The notes beneath the pieces are model-generated. The model saw only the letters and a list, made by a program, of their open reading frames with translations. It did not search any database and was not told the DNA's origin. A DNA stretch of 64,000 nt from Paenibacillus psychroresistens (GTDB taxonomy: Bacteria; Bacillota; Bacilli; Paenibacillales; NBRC-103111): NCBI RefSeq assembly GCF_009728935.1, contig NZ_CP034235.1, forward strand, positions 6,771,501 through 6,835,500. The letters are read 5' to 3'. Shown in pieces: positions 53,201-63,003 of this stretch; position 1 is the stretch's first letter, and every line of letters begins with the position of its first letter. The position numbers and the translations under genes are program-made.

Positions 53201-53246
53201 GAGTATTAATTAACTCTTGCATCCTAACGGGAGTTAGATATATAAT
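53201..53246 (+). promoter_or_regulatory. Promoter with GAGT half-sites before the DoxX leader
   Basis: TTGCAT (53217-53222), 18 bases, TATAAT (53241-53246). GAGT/ACTC half-sites occur at 53201-53204, 53213-53216 and 53231-53234, forming two overlapping inverted repeats (TAACTC at 53211 with GAGTTA at 53231). Confidence 0.5.
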
Positions 53247-53254
53247 GTGCTTAC

Positions 53255-53357
53255 GATAGTTGCGGTTAGATTTATTCACCGCATTTTTTATCACTTTAAC
53301 TGTGCTTTAGTTAGAGACGCATATTTATTACAAGGAGGTTTGTAAAAGTAAGTTATA
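53255..53357 (+). repeat. Leader repeat unit 1 (103 bp, period 130)
   Basis: Starts GATAGTTGCGGTTAG, contains stem TGCGGT/ACCGCA followed by six T, CTTTAACTGTGCTT, GAGACGCATATTTA and ends AAAAGTAAGTTATA. Second copy at 53385-53487. Confidence 0.7.
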
Positions 53358-53384
53358 TAGTGAGATGACATTTATATTTTTTTT

Positions 53385-53487
53385 GCTAGCTGTGGTTGAA
53401 TTATTTGCCGCATTTTTTTATTGCTTTAACTGTGCTTATTTCGGAGACGCATATTTAGTACTATCTAGTTTAAAAAAGTAAGTTATA
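53385..53487 (+). repeat. Leader repeat unit 2 (103 bp, period 130)
   Basis: Starts GCTAGCTGTGGTTGA, contains stem TGTGG/CCGCA followed by seven T, CTTTAACTGTGCTT, GAGACGCATATTTA and ends AAAAGTAAGTTATA directly before the DoxX SD. Unit 1 is exactly 130 bases upstream. Confidence 0.7.
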
Positions 53488-53503
53488 AAAAGGAGAAATT
53501 AAA

Positions 53504-53872
53504 ATGGACGTTTTAGCAATCATACTTGAAGCATTACTAGGTCTTATATTTCTAATGGCAGGCGCAACGAAAATCTTTGGTGTAAAGATGCAGGTGGACA
53601 GCTTTAAATCACTGCGACTTCCGCAATGGTTTAGAGTGGTGACAGGGCTCGTGCAATATGTTGGAGTAGCAGGGATTATTATTGGTTTTTGGGAGCCAAG
53701 CTGGGCAGCATGGGCAGGAATTTGGTTAGGCTTTACAATGCTTTGTGCTGTTGCAGCTCATATACGTGTTAGACATACATTTGCAATGACCTTCCCAGCG
53801 GTTATATTGATGCTTTTGGCAATCGTAATTGCCTTAATGCACAGCTCCGAATTGGTTAATTTCCCGGGATAA
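53504..53872 (+). CDS. DoxX family membrane protein
   Basis: The 122-residue product has four hydrophobic segments and the DoxX-like pattern ALLGLIFLMAGATKIFGV, VTGLVQYVGVAGIIIG, then WAGIWLGFTMLCAVAAHIRV. DoxX proteins are linked to thiol and quinone stress in several bacteria. AAAGGAG stands before ATG. The upstream gene is an Rrf2 regulator, and the leader is made of two repeats. Confidence 0.85.
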   Translation: MDVLAIILEALLGLIFLMAGATKIFGVKMQVDSFKSLRLPQWFRVVTGLVQYVGVAGIIIGFWEPSWAAWAGIWLGFTMLCAVAAHIRVRHTFAMTFPAVILMLLAIVIALMHSSELVNFPG

Positions 53873-53899
53873 AAAATTCGATATTCTTTTAACACTATC

Positions 53900-53939
53900 A
53901 CAAACACACTCAATCTACTTATGACCTGAGTGTGTTTGT
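53900..53939. terminator. Hairpin after the DoxX gene
   Basis: ACAAACACACTCA (53900-53912) pairs with TGAGTGTGTTTGT (53927-53939), a perfect 13-bp stem, but no strong T run follows on either strand. Confidence 0.5.
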
Positions 53940-53953
53940 TCACAAGTATTCTT

Positions 53954-55096
53954 TTACGGCTTCAATACCACCTTAATGCATGACTCATCTTTATCATTAT
54001 AAATTTTGTATCCATGCTCTGCATCCGACAAGCTTAACCTGTGTGTAATAATATCTGTCGGATCGAGCTTCCCGGTTTTTATTTGTTTGTATAGCTCCGG
54101 CATATAATGGACTACAGGGGCTTGCCCCATCTTTATAGTAATATTGCGAGCGAATAAAGTCCCAAAAGGAAACATATTGTAATTCATTCCATACACGCCG
54201 GTTACTTGAATGGTTCCGCCCTTTCGCACAACATCTGCTGCCATTCGAAACGCCCCGAGTCCGCCCCCTTGCATCTTCAGCATAGTTTCTACTTTTTCCA
54301 GCAGTGTTTTCTCAGAGTCTAATCCAACGCAATCAATTACTACATCAGCGCCTCCGCCAGTTATTTCTTTGAGATGCTTCCATAGTTCGTCCGTTTCCTT
54401 GAAGTCAAATACCTCGACATGATTCGTCACTCGGGCATGCTCCAAGCGATATTTAACATGATCCACGGCGATTACGCGTTTAGCCCCTTTTTGCCAAGCG
54501 AATTTTTGCGTTAATAGTCCGACAGGGCCACATCCAAGTACAATTACAGTATCTCCCGGCTTAACTCCAGCGTTATCTACGCTCCAGAATGCGGTTGGCA
54601 TTATATCAGATAGAAACAAAATTTGTTCGTCTTCGAGTTCGGCATCCTCTGGTACTTTGAATGGTAGATAATTACCATAGGGCACACGCATTAATTCAGC
54701 TTGTCCTCCTGCATATCCTCCAAACGTTTCTGAGTAACCAAAAAAACCACCCGTATCCCCATGTAGAAATTCATTAGAATTATCACATTGACTCTCCAAT
54801 TGATGATTGCAATACCAGCATTGGCCACAAGCTACATTAAAGGGAATAATCACACGGTCGCCCTTTTTGACTCGGGTAACCTCTGGCCCCACTTCCTCAA
54901 CAATTCCCATTGGCTCATGTCCAATCACAAAATCCTTAGGCATATTAGGAATTTCCCCATTAAGGATATGCAAATCCGAGCCACAAATCGCAGTCGTCGT
55001 TATCCGAACCAGAACATCGTCTGGTTTTTGAATTGTGGGATCTGGCACTTCCTTGATTTCTACTTTCTTCATTCCTTGATATGTTAATGCTTTCAT
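53954..55096 (-). CDS. Zinc-dependent alcohol dehydrogenase (MDR family)
   Basis: The 380-residue product has the zinc ligands and cofactor site of medium-chain dehydrogenases: CGSDLH, GHEPMG, a structural-zinc cluster CGQCWYCNHQLESQC, and VLGCGPVGLL for NAD(P). It is close to the formaldehyde dehydrogenase-like (glutathione-independent) and threonine dehydrogenase groups; the true substrate is unknown. ATG 55096 has AAAGGAGTGG before it; an ATG at 55147 lies upstream without SD. It is between the DoxX and RND units. Confidence 0.87.
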   Translation of the reverse strand: MKALTYQGMKKVEIKEVPDPTIQKPDDVLVRITTTAICGSDLHILNGEIPNMPKDFVIGHEPMGIVEEVGPEVTRVKKGDRVIIPFNVACGQCWYCNHQLESQCDNSNEFLHGDTGGFFGYSETFGGYAGGQAELMRVPYGNYLPFKVPEDAELEDEQILFLSDIMPTAFWSVDNAGVKPGDTVIVLGCGPVGLLTQKFAWQKGAKRVIAVDHVKYRLEHARVTNHVEVFDFKETDELWKHLKEITGGGADVVIDCVGLDSEKTLLEKVETMLKMQGGGLGAFRMAADVVRKGGTIQVTGVYGMNYNMFPFGTLFARNITIKMGQAPVVHYMPELYKQIKTGKLDPTDIITHRLSLSDAEHGYKIYNDKDESCIKVVLKP

Positions 55097-55176
55097 GCTA
55101 CCACTCCTTTCTTTCATGGTAGTTTTTCTAATAGAAACGCTTTTCATCCATTTATTTTCGGATCAAATCCTCATTT

Positions 55177-58100
55177 TTAAAAGGTATCTTCACTCGGTTT
55201 GCGTTTTTTACCGGTAAGCTGGTATATCACTGGAACAACAACCAAAGTCAATAAGGTTGAAGTAAACAACCCGCCAATAACCGTAATAGCCAACCCTCCA
55301 GAGATAAGTCCTGAGCTAGAATCAGATAAAGCTAGGGGAACCAACGCTAATATTGTCGCACAAGCCGTCATGAGAATCGGTCGAACCCGATTTTTCGAGC
55401 CTTCAACAATAGCTTCCGTCATTTCCATACCTGTCTTCCAATTCTTCTCCACGCGATCAAGCAGGACGACCGCATTAGTCACAACAATTCCTACGAGCAT
55501 TAGCATTCCAATCATCGCACTCATCGATAAAGATTGGCCCGTTACAAGCAAGGCACCCAATGAACCAACTGGAACGAATAATAACGAGGATAGAATAATT
55601 AATGGTGTTTTCAGACCGCCAAAGGTCATGCTCATCACTAAGAATACTAGGAAAATCGCGGATGCCATCGCAATGCCCAAGCTGCTGAATCCACTCGTAA
55701 TCATCGCAAGCCCGCCGCCAAAGCTAACTTCAACACCTTCGGGCAAAGCTAAGCTTTTAATATCATTTTGGACTTCTTTTGTAACCGATGAAGTACTGGC
55801 ATCGCCTTTAATCGTACCGCTGATTTTTGCATAGGCTTTACCAGCGTCATGATTAACAGTAACAGGTGCATTCGTTTCTGCCAAATCGGCGATTTGCTGC
55901 AATTTCATCACTCCACTGGCTGTGGGGATACTGATATTCTCAAGCTCTTCCTTGCTGGAAATCGCTTGAGCGTATGACATAGTGATGGATGATTCCTTAT
56001 TATCCAATGTATAAGTCCCCACATCGACAGGTCTAATCTGCTCATTCACAGCTTGCATCACCTGAAAAGCAGAAACATTCGCATCTATGCCTGTCTGGTT
56101 TAATGAAAGCACCCATTTTGGTGTGACATCCTGCAGGTTATTCGTTATGTCTTTAAGCTTGGTGTTCTGTTTCATCAGATCATTCACCTGTGAAGCAGCT
56201 TTCGTCAATGCCTCTTGATTGCTGGAATACAAGCTTACATCTATCCCATTCCCAGACGGTGGACCTTCTTGCTGCCCTGCCTTAACATTAACGGTTGAGT
56301 TAGGAACCGCTGCAACAACAATCTCCTTAAGCTCCACATTCGCTTTATCCATCATAGCGTCCATTTCGGTATCTGCTGCGAATTGAACATCAATCGTTGC
56401 CTTGTTGGTGTTGCCTCCTGCCGATTGAAAAGGACCTCTTCCGCCTCCGCCACCGATTGAAACCTGATAATCCTTGACTCCTGTTAAGTTTTTTACATAT
56501 TCCTCGACTTTAATGGTCAAAGCGTTAGTTTCGGCAATAGTACTTTTCGATGGCAATGTTAACGCAATTTCTGCTGCTGGGGTACTGCCAGCCGGCAGGA
56601 AGGAAACCCCTAACAATGGAATCGTGCCGAGTGAAGCAACCAATAATGCCGTAGCCACTGCCAACACCGTTTTCTTACGGTTTAAAGCGCCACGAATCCA
56701 TTTTTCATAATGCTTAATCAGCTTGCCTTCTGCATGGTGTGGTTTAACCTTATTAAAAAACTTTGCACCCATCACTGGAATCAGCATCATAGCTACAAAA
56801 AGCGAAGCAATGATCGAGCTGACAACCGCAATGGCAAAAGGTCGGAAGAACTCACCGATGATCCCGCTGACGAAGGCTAGCGGAAGAAAAACCACAACCG
56901 TAGCAATCGTAGACGAAGCAACGGCCCCAATCACTTCTTTGGTAGCACGATAGGCAAGCTCTCTGCCCTTCAGCTCTGTCCCCTTCTCTTGCCGCCATCT
57001 ATAAATGTTCTCAATAATGACAATGCTATCATCTACGATCCGACCGATCGATACCGCGATTCCACCTAATGTCATAATATTTAGCGTATAGCCCATTTGA
57101 TTCAATAGAGCAATTGTCGCGAAAATCGAAATCGGCAAGGAAAGAATCGAGATAATCGTTGCGCGGACATTTCGTAAGAATAGGAAAATAATAATGATAC
57201 AGAATAAAATTCCGAATAGGCCTTCACGAATCAAATCAGCAACGGATTTTTCAATTTCCGCCCCTTGATCCTGGATTACATGAATGTCCAAGTTGGAATC
57301 CGTTTTAAACTGTGCCAGAATAGCCTTCGCTTCGTTGCTTACTTCTGCCGTATTGGCATCCTGGGTTTTGGTAATATGCATAACATAGCTTTCTTTGCCA
57401 TTAAACCTTGTAATTTGATCCTGTGTTCCTACTGTTGTAATTGCAGCAATATCCGAAAGCTTTACTTTTGGCGCTGCTTCTAGACCTGCAGCCCCTCTAG
57501 GTGCTGGAGATAGCTGTAAATCCTTTATTTTCTGCAACGAACTCAGATTACCTACCAAACGAATAGGAATCGTCGTTGAATCTTGATTAATTGAACCAAG
57601 CGGAAGTGCATAATCGAGAGCTTGAATCGCAGCTTGAATCGTATTTAATGAGATACCCTGCTGACTCGCTTTAGCTTTATCAACCTCAATATTCAGCTTG
57701 TCGGATTTGGTTCCTTTTAGCTCAACCGAATTGACACCCGCAATTTTACTTAGCTTGGGAACAACCTCATTCTCTAAAAGATTCTGTAAATCTACCTTGC
57801 TATTACTATCTGCCGCGAAGATCGCTGCCTCATAGATTGGCTGTGATCCAGCAGAAAACCGCATAACACTTACTTTAGCTTTACTTGGCAATGCAAGCTT
57901 AGCAATCGCACTTTCTACATCTGCGGTAACGGTATCCATGTTCGTCCCAAAAGCAAAGGTTAAGGAGATATTAGCTGCGTTCTCTGCGGATGTGCTAGTC
58001 AATGAATCATAGTCTTTAAAGCTTAATAAGCTTTGCTCAACAGGTGCTGTAACCTCTTCCTCCACTTCTTCAGTCGAAGCTCCAGGGTAGCTGACCTGCA

Positions 58101-58242
58101 CGAATACGGCTGGAAAACTAATATCGGGAAAGGTTTGTTGTTTGATTTGCGTAGAGGAATACAGTCCATATCCCAGTACGAGCACACATAGAATTACGAC
58201 TGCTACACCATTCTTTAAACTAAATCTGCTGATTCCACTCAT
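55177..58242 (-). CDS. RND efflux transporter (SwrC/YerP-like)
   Basis: The 1021-residue product has twelve membrane helices and two large extracytoplasmic loops of an RND pump. The TM4 proton-relay aspartates are in GRIVDDSIVIIENI; in TM10 the lysine of AcrB is replaced (GIVVTNAVVLLDRV), as is common in the Gram-positive SwrC group. It exports hydrophobic compounds such as surfactin in B. subtilis; the substrate here is unknown. No membrane fusion protein gene is adjacent. It is behind a TCS pair on the same strand, 68 bases after the kinase. Confidence 0.92.
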   Translation of the reverse strand: MSGISRFSLKNGVAVVILCVLVLGYGLYSSTQIKQQTFPDISFPAVFVQVSYPGASTEEVEEEVTAPVEQSLLSFKDYDSLTSTSAENAANISLTFAFGTNMDTVTADVESAIAKLALPSKAKVSVMRFSAGSQPIYEAAIFAADSNSKVDLQNLLENEVVPKLSKIAGVNSVELKGTKSDKLNIEVDKAKASQQGISLNTIQAAIQALDYALPLGSINQDSTTIPIRLVGNLSSLQKIKDLQLSPAPRGAAGLEAAPKVKLSDIAAITTVGTQDQITRFNGKESYVMHITKTQDANTAEVSNEAKAILAQFKTDSNLDIHVIQDQGAEIEKSVADLIREGLFGILFCIIIIFLFLRNVRATIISILSLPISIFATIALLNQMGYTLNIMTLGGIAVSIGRIVDDSIVIIENIYRWRQEKGTELKGRELAYRATKEVIGAVASSTIATVVVFLPLAFVSGIIGEFFRPFAIAVVSSIIASLFVAMMLIPVMGAKFFNKVKPHHAEGKLIKHYEKWIRGALNRKKTVLAVATALLVASLGTIPLLGVSFLPAGSTPAAEIALTLPSKSTIAETNALTIKVEEYVKNLTGVKDYQVSIGGGGGRGPFQSAGGNTNKATIDVQFAADTEMDAMMDKANVELKEIVVAAVPNSTVNVKAGQQEGPPSGNGIDVSLYSSNQEALTKAASQVNDLMKQNTKLKDITNNLQDVTPKWVLSLNQTGIDANVSAFQVMQAVNEQIRPVDVGTYTLDNKESSITMSYAQAISSKEELENISIPTASGVMKLQQIADLAETNAPVTVNHDAGKAYAKISGTIKGDASTSSVTKEVQNDIKSLALPEGVEVSFGGGLAMITSGFSSLGIAMASAIFLVFLVMSMTFGGLKTPLIILSSLLFVPVGSLGALLVTGQSLSMSAMIGMLMLVGIVVTNAVVLLDRVEKNWKTGMEMTEAIVEGSKNRVRPILMTACATILALVPLALSDSSSGLISGGLAITVIGGLFTSTLLTLVVVPVIYQLTGKKRKPSEDTF

Positions 58243-58310
58243 CTGATTCTCTCCTCATTCATAGTAATGCAACTATAAACGAGCACTATAAACACAATAT
58301 AAACAACAGA

Positions 58311-59690
58311 TTACATTTTGCCTTCAAGAGGCAGCTTAAGAATTATTGAAGTACCTCCCTCCGGAGGACTTACAACTTCAATATCTCCCTGATGAATGTC
58401 AACAATGCGTTTAACAATGGACAAGCCCAAACCGCTCCCGCCACTTGAATCTGATCTTGCTTTGTCGACTTTATAGAAAGGTTTAAAAATATCATCAAGC
58501 TCCTCAGCAGGAATACCCATGCCTGAATCTGTTAGGGTAACTATAGCATTGCTGCTTTTTGCTTTTAGCTTAATACTAATTACGCCCTTATCTGGAGTGA
58601 ATTTAATACTATTATGAATTAAGTTCAACCATACCTGATTAAGCTGATCCTCATCGCCTTGAATCGAAACTTCCCCCAGCTCTAGATCAATTTGCAGCTG
58701 CTTTGAGGCCCATAATGGTTCACAAGCAATAAGGACCCCCCTGAGCTGTTCATCTAAACGATAATAGTGAGGATGAAACGGATGATGCTCGTATTGTAGA
58801 GAGGATAATTTCAGCAAGTTCTCGCTTAGCCTTGAAAGCCGTTCACTTTCTTCCTCAATAATCGTCAAATAATGGATTCGCTTCACTTCGTCTAATGCTT
58901 TATTCTGTAAAGCTTTGGAAAAGCCCTTAATCGAAGTGAGAGGCGACTGAATCTCATGCGAGACATTGGCTACAAAATCCTGGCGCATTTGATCAAGCCT
59001 GCCCAGCTCCTGTGCCATATCATTAATACTTGTGGTCAAAATGCCAATTTCATCCTTGCGCTTTGATTGCACATGCACACTGAAATCCCCCTTAGCCAGC
59101 TTACGTGTCGCTTCTGTTAATTGGCGCAATGGTTTAACTAAGTATCTAGCTGCAATCGCAATAAACAAGCTGCCGATTATTAGCACGATGATAAGGACAG
59201 TTCGTAAGAGTTGACCAAATTGTTTAGTTATCTCCGAAATATCCGGTTTAATAAATAAGGCATACGAACTATTATTCACTTTAAAAGGCAACCCAATTAT
59301 TAAGCCTTCCGGCGCTCCCTTGTTTGGAGTTCCATGTGGCTCACCACGATAAACTCCCCCATTTAACACAAATTGAATTTGATCTTTGGTCATGATTAGT
59401 TTTTGATTATTCACACCCTGGGGGCGGACAGCTTCACCTTTATCATCATAAATTTGCACTCTATAGTTAAGAAGCAAGCCTGCATCTTGAGCTAGACCTT
59501 CTAAATCATCCGTTTGCGACTGCTGATAGCTTTGAATAATTTGTTTACCGCTTACAATCAGCTGCTTCTCGGCAAGAGCGGTTATCTGATTTTTATACAG
59601 CAAGGTAGCCAAGAAAAAAGCTAGGATTAAGCTAAGCATCACCGTAGCAATAAATGTAATGACTACACGCACATATAAAGATTTAATCAT
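58311..59690 (-). CDS. Sensor histidine kinase
   Basis: The 459-residue product has two membrane helices (about 8-28 and 165-188) around an extracellular sensor, a HAMP domain (PLRQLTEATRKLAKGDFSV), a phospho-acceptor His in ANVSHEIQSPLTSIKGF and a GHKL domain (NLIHNSIKFTPD, DSGMGIP, SGLGLSIV). It starts inside the end of the upstream response regulator by an 8-base overlap. With the 59683 regulator it forms a two-component system, probably controlling the RND pump. Confidence 0.93.
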   Translation of the reverse strand: MIKSLYVRVVITFIATVMLSLILAFFLATLLYKNQITALAEKQLIVSGKQIIQSYQQSQTDDLEGLAQDAGLLLNYRVQIYDDKGEAVRPQGVNNQKLIMTKDQIQFVLNGGVYRGEPHGTPNKGAPEGLIIGLPFKVNNSSYALFIKPDISEITKQFGQLLRTVLIIVLIIGSLFIAIAARYLVKPLRQLTEATRKLAKGDFSVHVQSKRKDEIGILTTSINDMAQELGRLDQMRQDFVANVSHEIQSPLTSIKGFSKALQNKALDEVKRIHYLTIIEEESERLSRLSENLLKLSSLQYEHHPFHPHYYRLDEQLRGVLIACEPLWASKQLQIDLELGEVSIQGDEDQLNQVWLNLIHNSIKFTPDKGVISIKLKAKSSNAIVTLTDSGMGIPAEELDDIFKPFYKVDKARSDSSGGSGLGLSIVKRIVDIHQGDIEVVSPPEGGTSIILKLPLEGKM

Positions 59691-60366
59691 GATAAACCTC
59701 CAGTTTATAGCCTAATCCGCGTAGTGTGGTAATCTTGAAAAAGGTCGTGAAAGCCTCGAATCTATCTCTTAATCGGTTAATATGTACATCGATCGTGCGT
59801 TCATTCCCTTCAAATTCAGCTCCCCAAACCTGCTGAATGAGATGGTCTCGCGTAAAAAGCTGCCCCGGATAGCTCGCCAATTTATATAGTAGTTCAAACT
59901 CTTTAAGTGGCAGTGTTTGCGATTCACCCGTATCTTCGAAATATATTTCATATTTATTCTTATCTAGTTTGATAGGTCCAAGCTGGATAATCTGAGAAAC
60001 CGAAATCCGATATCGCTTCAACAACGCTTTAACTCTCAGGACCATTTCCACTGGATCAAATGGTTTGATTATATAGTCATCCGTACCAAGCTGGAATCCT
60101 TTAATCCGTTGGTTCGCTTCCCCCTTGGCCGTTATCATCAGGATCGGCATATCACCTAATTCCCGCAGCTTGCGGCATAGCTCCCAGCCATCCATTTGCG
60201 GCATCATGATATCCATGATCACCATATCGATTGGATAATACGCAGCATACTCGAGTGCTTCGACTCCATTTGCTTTTTCAACGATATTTAAGCCTTCATC
60301 CGTGAGGTACAAGCTAATCAATTCACGAATATGCGCATCATCATCCACCACTAAGATCGTTGTCAT
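59683..60366 (-). CDS. OmpR-family response regulator
   Basis: The 227-residue product has a receiver domain (VVDDDAHIRELI; Asp52 in VIMDIMMPQMDGW; Lys in YIIKPFD) and a winged-helix OmpR/PhoB domain (FELLYKLASYPGQLFTRDHL, NERTIDVHINRLRDRFE). GGGGA lies before ATG. It is first in a three-gene unit RR-HK-RND. Confidence 0.94.
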   Translation of the reverse strand: MTTILVVDDDAHIRELISLYLTDEGLNIVEKANGVEALEYAAYYPIDMVIMDIMMPQMDGWELCRKLRELGDMPILMITAKGEANQRIKGFQLGTDDYIIKPFDPVEMVLRVKALLKRYRISVSQIIQLGPIKLDKNKYEIYFEDTGESQTLPLKEFELLYKLASYPGQLFTRDHLIQQVWGAEFEGNERTIDVHINRLRDRFEAFTTFFKITTLRGLGYKLEVYHD

Positions 60367-60429
60367 CCGTATTTTCCCCGCTCAATTGATTATTTCTGAT
60401 ACTTGCTCCCAGTTTACCATTATTTTCTC

Positions 60430-60474
60430 AAAAAAAAAGCCCAGCCAATCAAAGGATTCGATTGGAGCTGGGCT
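60430..60474 (-). terminator. Terminator of the MerR-MFS-LLM operon
   Basis: AGCCCAGC-CAATC (60438-60450) pairs with GATTGG-A-GCTGGGCT (60460-60474), followed on the minus strand by a run of nine T. Confidence 0.88.
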
Positions 60475-60494
60475 CTATATATAAATGGATAGGA

Positions 60495-61508
60495 TTAATG
60501 CTGTTTATCAAGCTCGAATACTTCTCCCAGTAATCGATAGGAACGTACCCGATCGGCAAAATTATGAATCGGACTAACGACCATAATTTCATCAATTCCA
60601 TATTGCTCGCTCATCGCAAGCAGCTTTGCTTTTACCTGCGCTGGTGTGCCGATTACTCTACGGTGGCTTTTTGCTGCAATATTTTCAAGATCATTAGGGG
60701 TATAGCGGTAATCCTCAGCTGTTTGTACAGAAGGAAAGGTATCGAGTAATCTGCCTTGCTCCAGTTTCAGATAGAATAAATTACTGCTCATCGCTAAACG
60801 ATTGGCCTCTTCCTCGGTTTCTGCACAAATCACCAATACCGCCGCCAGAGCATGAGGCTTTTTATTCAAGATCGAAGGCTTAAAGTTCTGTTTATAGCTA
60901 GCTATCGATTGATCGCTTTGTGGAACTCCGAAAAACTGAGCGTAAGCAAATGCCGTCCCATGCTGGGCAGCAATTCGATCACTGCCTTGACTAGAGCCTA
61001 GCATCCAAATTTCAGGTACTGTTGGAATAACCGGCGAAACCTGCAAACCGGCAAAGCGATGATCCGCAGGGAGATTATCATGGAAATAATGGGTTAAGTC
61101 GGACACCTGCTGAGGAGTCTGATCTCCCGTATTATATTTGCCTTCTTGCAGCGCTCTGGATGATAAGGGTGTTCCACCTGGTGCGCGGCCTATACCTAAG
61201 TCAATTCTGCCTGGATGCAAAGCTTCGAGCAAACGAAAATTCTCAGCGATCTTATAAGCACTATAATGGGTAGCCATTATGCCACCCGAGCCAACTCGAA
61301 TGCGCTTAGTCATTGCAGCTATATGTGCGATTAAAACCTCGGGACTTGAATGGGCAAGCGCCGTAGAAGAATGATGCTCGCTTACCCAAAAACGGGTGTA
61401 GCCAAATTTATCAGTTTCTTGAGCAAGTCGCGTTGTTTCAAGCAATGTATCTCCAGCTGTTCGACCTTCACAGATTTGTGAATGATCCAAAGCACTTAAT
61501 TTTAGCAT
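60495..61508 (-). CDS. LLM class flavin-dependent oxidoreductase
   Basis: The 337-residue product is a luciferase-like monooxygenase: LSALDHSQICEGRTAGDTLL, RFWVSEHHS, VGSGGIMATHYSAYKIAENF, GRIDLGIGRAPGG and MVVSPIHNFADRVRSYRLL. It should use FMNH2 with a partner flavin reductase. The substrate is not known; the family includes alkane and aldehyde oxidases. GAGGTG precedes ATG. It is 17 bases after the MFS gene, third in the MerR-MFS-LLM unit. Confidence 0.9.
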   Translation of the reverse strand: MLKLSALDHSQICEGRTAGDTLLETTRLAQETDKFGYTRFWVSEHHSSTALAHSSPEVLIAHIAAMTKRIRVGSGGIMATHYSAYKIAENFRLLEALHPGRIDLGIGRAPGGTPLSSRALQEGKYNTGDQTPQQVSDLTHYFHDNLPADHRFAGLQVSPVIPTVPEIWMLGSSQGSDRIAAQHGTAFAYAQFFGVPQSDQSIASYKQNFKPSILNKKPHALAAVLVICAETEEEANRLAMSSNLFYLKLEQGRLLDTFPSVQTAEDYRYTPNDLENIAAKSHRRVIGTPAQVKAKLLAMSEQYGIDEIMVVSPIHNFADRVRSYRLLGEVFELDKQH

Positions 61509-61525
61509 CTGAACACCTCATCTTT

Positions 61526-62998
61526 TTAATTTGTAATATGTGTTGCAGCTTCAGCTTTCTTGTTTCCAGCTCGCATAAACGAGAGGATCGTCGCCACAAC
61601 AAGCAAGGCTGACATCACCCAGAATACGACGTGCAACCCCGTAATAAAGCTATGCAAGGTTGAACCTGCATCATCAAGACCTACCTTTGTACCCGAGAAA
61701 ATCGCCAGCATGGCTTCACGCGGCATACTATGTGTAATCAATGGCATCGTGAAAGCAATGCTTAACATCATGCCCATGTTGACTGTCAACGAACGGATGC
61801 CGGATGCTTCACCACGAAATTTAACACCTGCAGCATTCATAACACTGCTTGAATTCGGCGAATTAAACAAGCCTGCTCCAATCCCCACCAAGCTCATCCA
61901 AAGCGCTAATTGCCAATAGGGTGTAGATAAGCTTGTATCCAGCGCCAACCCAATTAAGCCAATAAGAGTAACTCCCAAACCAAGCGTAGCTGGCAGGGTT
62001 TCACCATATTTATCGCCCATCCAACCCGATAATGGCGAGAAGACGAACATCCCTATCGCTAACGGTATAGTTAGGATACCCGCATCTAAAGCATCATAAG
62101 AAAGTGCCCCCTGAAAATAAAAAATCAGCATGAACATCACAGACATGCGAGCAATCGCATTTAAAGTTGCAGATACAACGCCAAGTGTGAAAATCCGATT
62201 GAAGAACAATGGAATGTGCAGCAGAGGGTTGCTATGCTTCTTTTCAATACGGAGAAAAAGTGGGAATCCAAGAATAAAGGCAATAGCAGAGATCCATACT
62301 ACAGGGGAGCTCCAGCTTTGCAAGGGTCCCCAGGTCAGAGCTAGCAGCAACCCAAAGATAGAGATCATATAAGTAACCATGCCCCATACATCGAAGCGTT
62401 TTTTCAACGTGGATACTTTGACATCTGTGAAGCCCATGATCCGAATCCCCCAAATCACAGCGACTAAACCAAAAGGAACATTAAACCAGAAGGTCCACTC
62501 CCAGCCATATGCCGTCGTAAGCCAACCGCCCAATACAGGCCCAATTATTTGCCCAACTGCAGCAACCATAATATTAACTCCTAATGCCTGACCCAATTGC
62601 TTGCTAGGGAAAGCATCTGCCACAATAGCCGTACTGTTCGCCATAACCATTGCACCACCGATCCCCTGCAGCACTCGCATGATAATCAAAATGGTCGAAT
62701 TAGCTGCAAAGCCGGATGCTAAGGAAACAATTGTGAATAAGATCATCCCCCATATAAAGAGACGCTTCCGTCCAAATCGATCTGCCAAGCTGCCTGCAAT
62801 TAGGACGAAAATTGTTTGAGCAACCATATAGGATAGCATAACCCACATAGCCTGAAGGACTGTTGTATGCAAGCCAGTAATTAAATCGGGCAACGCGATA
62901 ATTAAAGTACTGAAGTTCAATGCAGATAATAACGTACCGAGACTCGTCACCGAGAGAATCCACCATTTGGCTTGATTCGAAACGGACGTACTATTCAT
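61526..62998 (-). CDS. MFS transporter, DHA2 (EmrB/QacA) family
   Basis: The 490-residue product has about fourteen membrane helices, the motif A LADRFGRKRLF and motif C-like sequence NIMVAAVGQIIGPVLGGWL that mark drug/proton antiporters. It is probably an efflux pump for hydrophobic compounds, regulated by the MerR protein immediately upstream. GAAAGGAAG precedes ATG. The MerR stop lies five bases before. Confidence 0.92.
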   Translation of the reverse strand: MNSTSVSNQAKWWILSVTSLGTLLSALNFSTLIIALPDLITGLHTTVLQAMWVMLSYMVAQTIFVLIAGSLADRFGRKRLFIWGMILFTIVSLASGFAANSTILIIMRVLQGIGGAMVMANSTAIVADAFPSKQLGQALGVNIMVAAVGQIIGPVLGGWLTTAYGWEWTFWFNVPFGLVAVIWGIRIMGFTDVKVSTLKKRFDVWGMVTYMISIFGLLLALTWGPLQSWSSPVVWISAIAFILGFPLFLRIEKKHSNPLLHIPLFFNRIFTLGVVSATLNAIARMSVMFMLIFYFQGALSYDALDAGILTIPLAIGMFVFSPLSGWMGDKYGETLPATLGLGVTLIGLIGLALDTSLSTPYWQLALWMSLVGIGAGLFNSPNSSSVMNAAGVKFRGEASGIRSLTVNMGMMLSIAFTMPLITHSMPREAMLAIFSGTKVGLDDAGSTLHSFITGLHVVFWVMSALLVVATILSFMRAGNKKAEAATHITN

Positions 62999-63003
62999 TA
63001 GAA

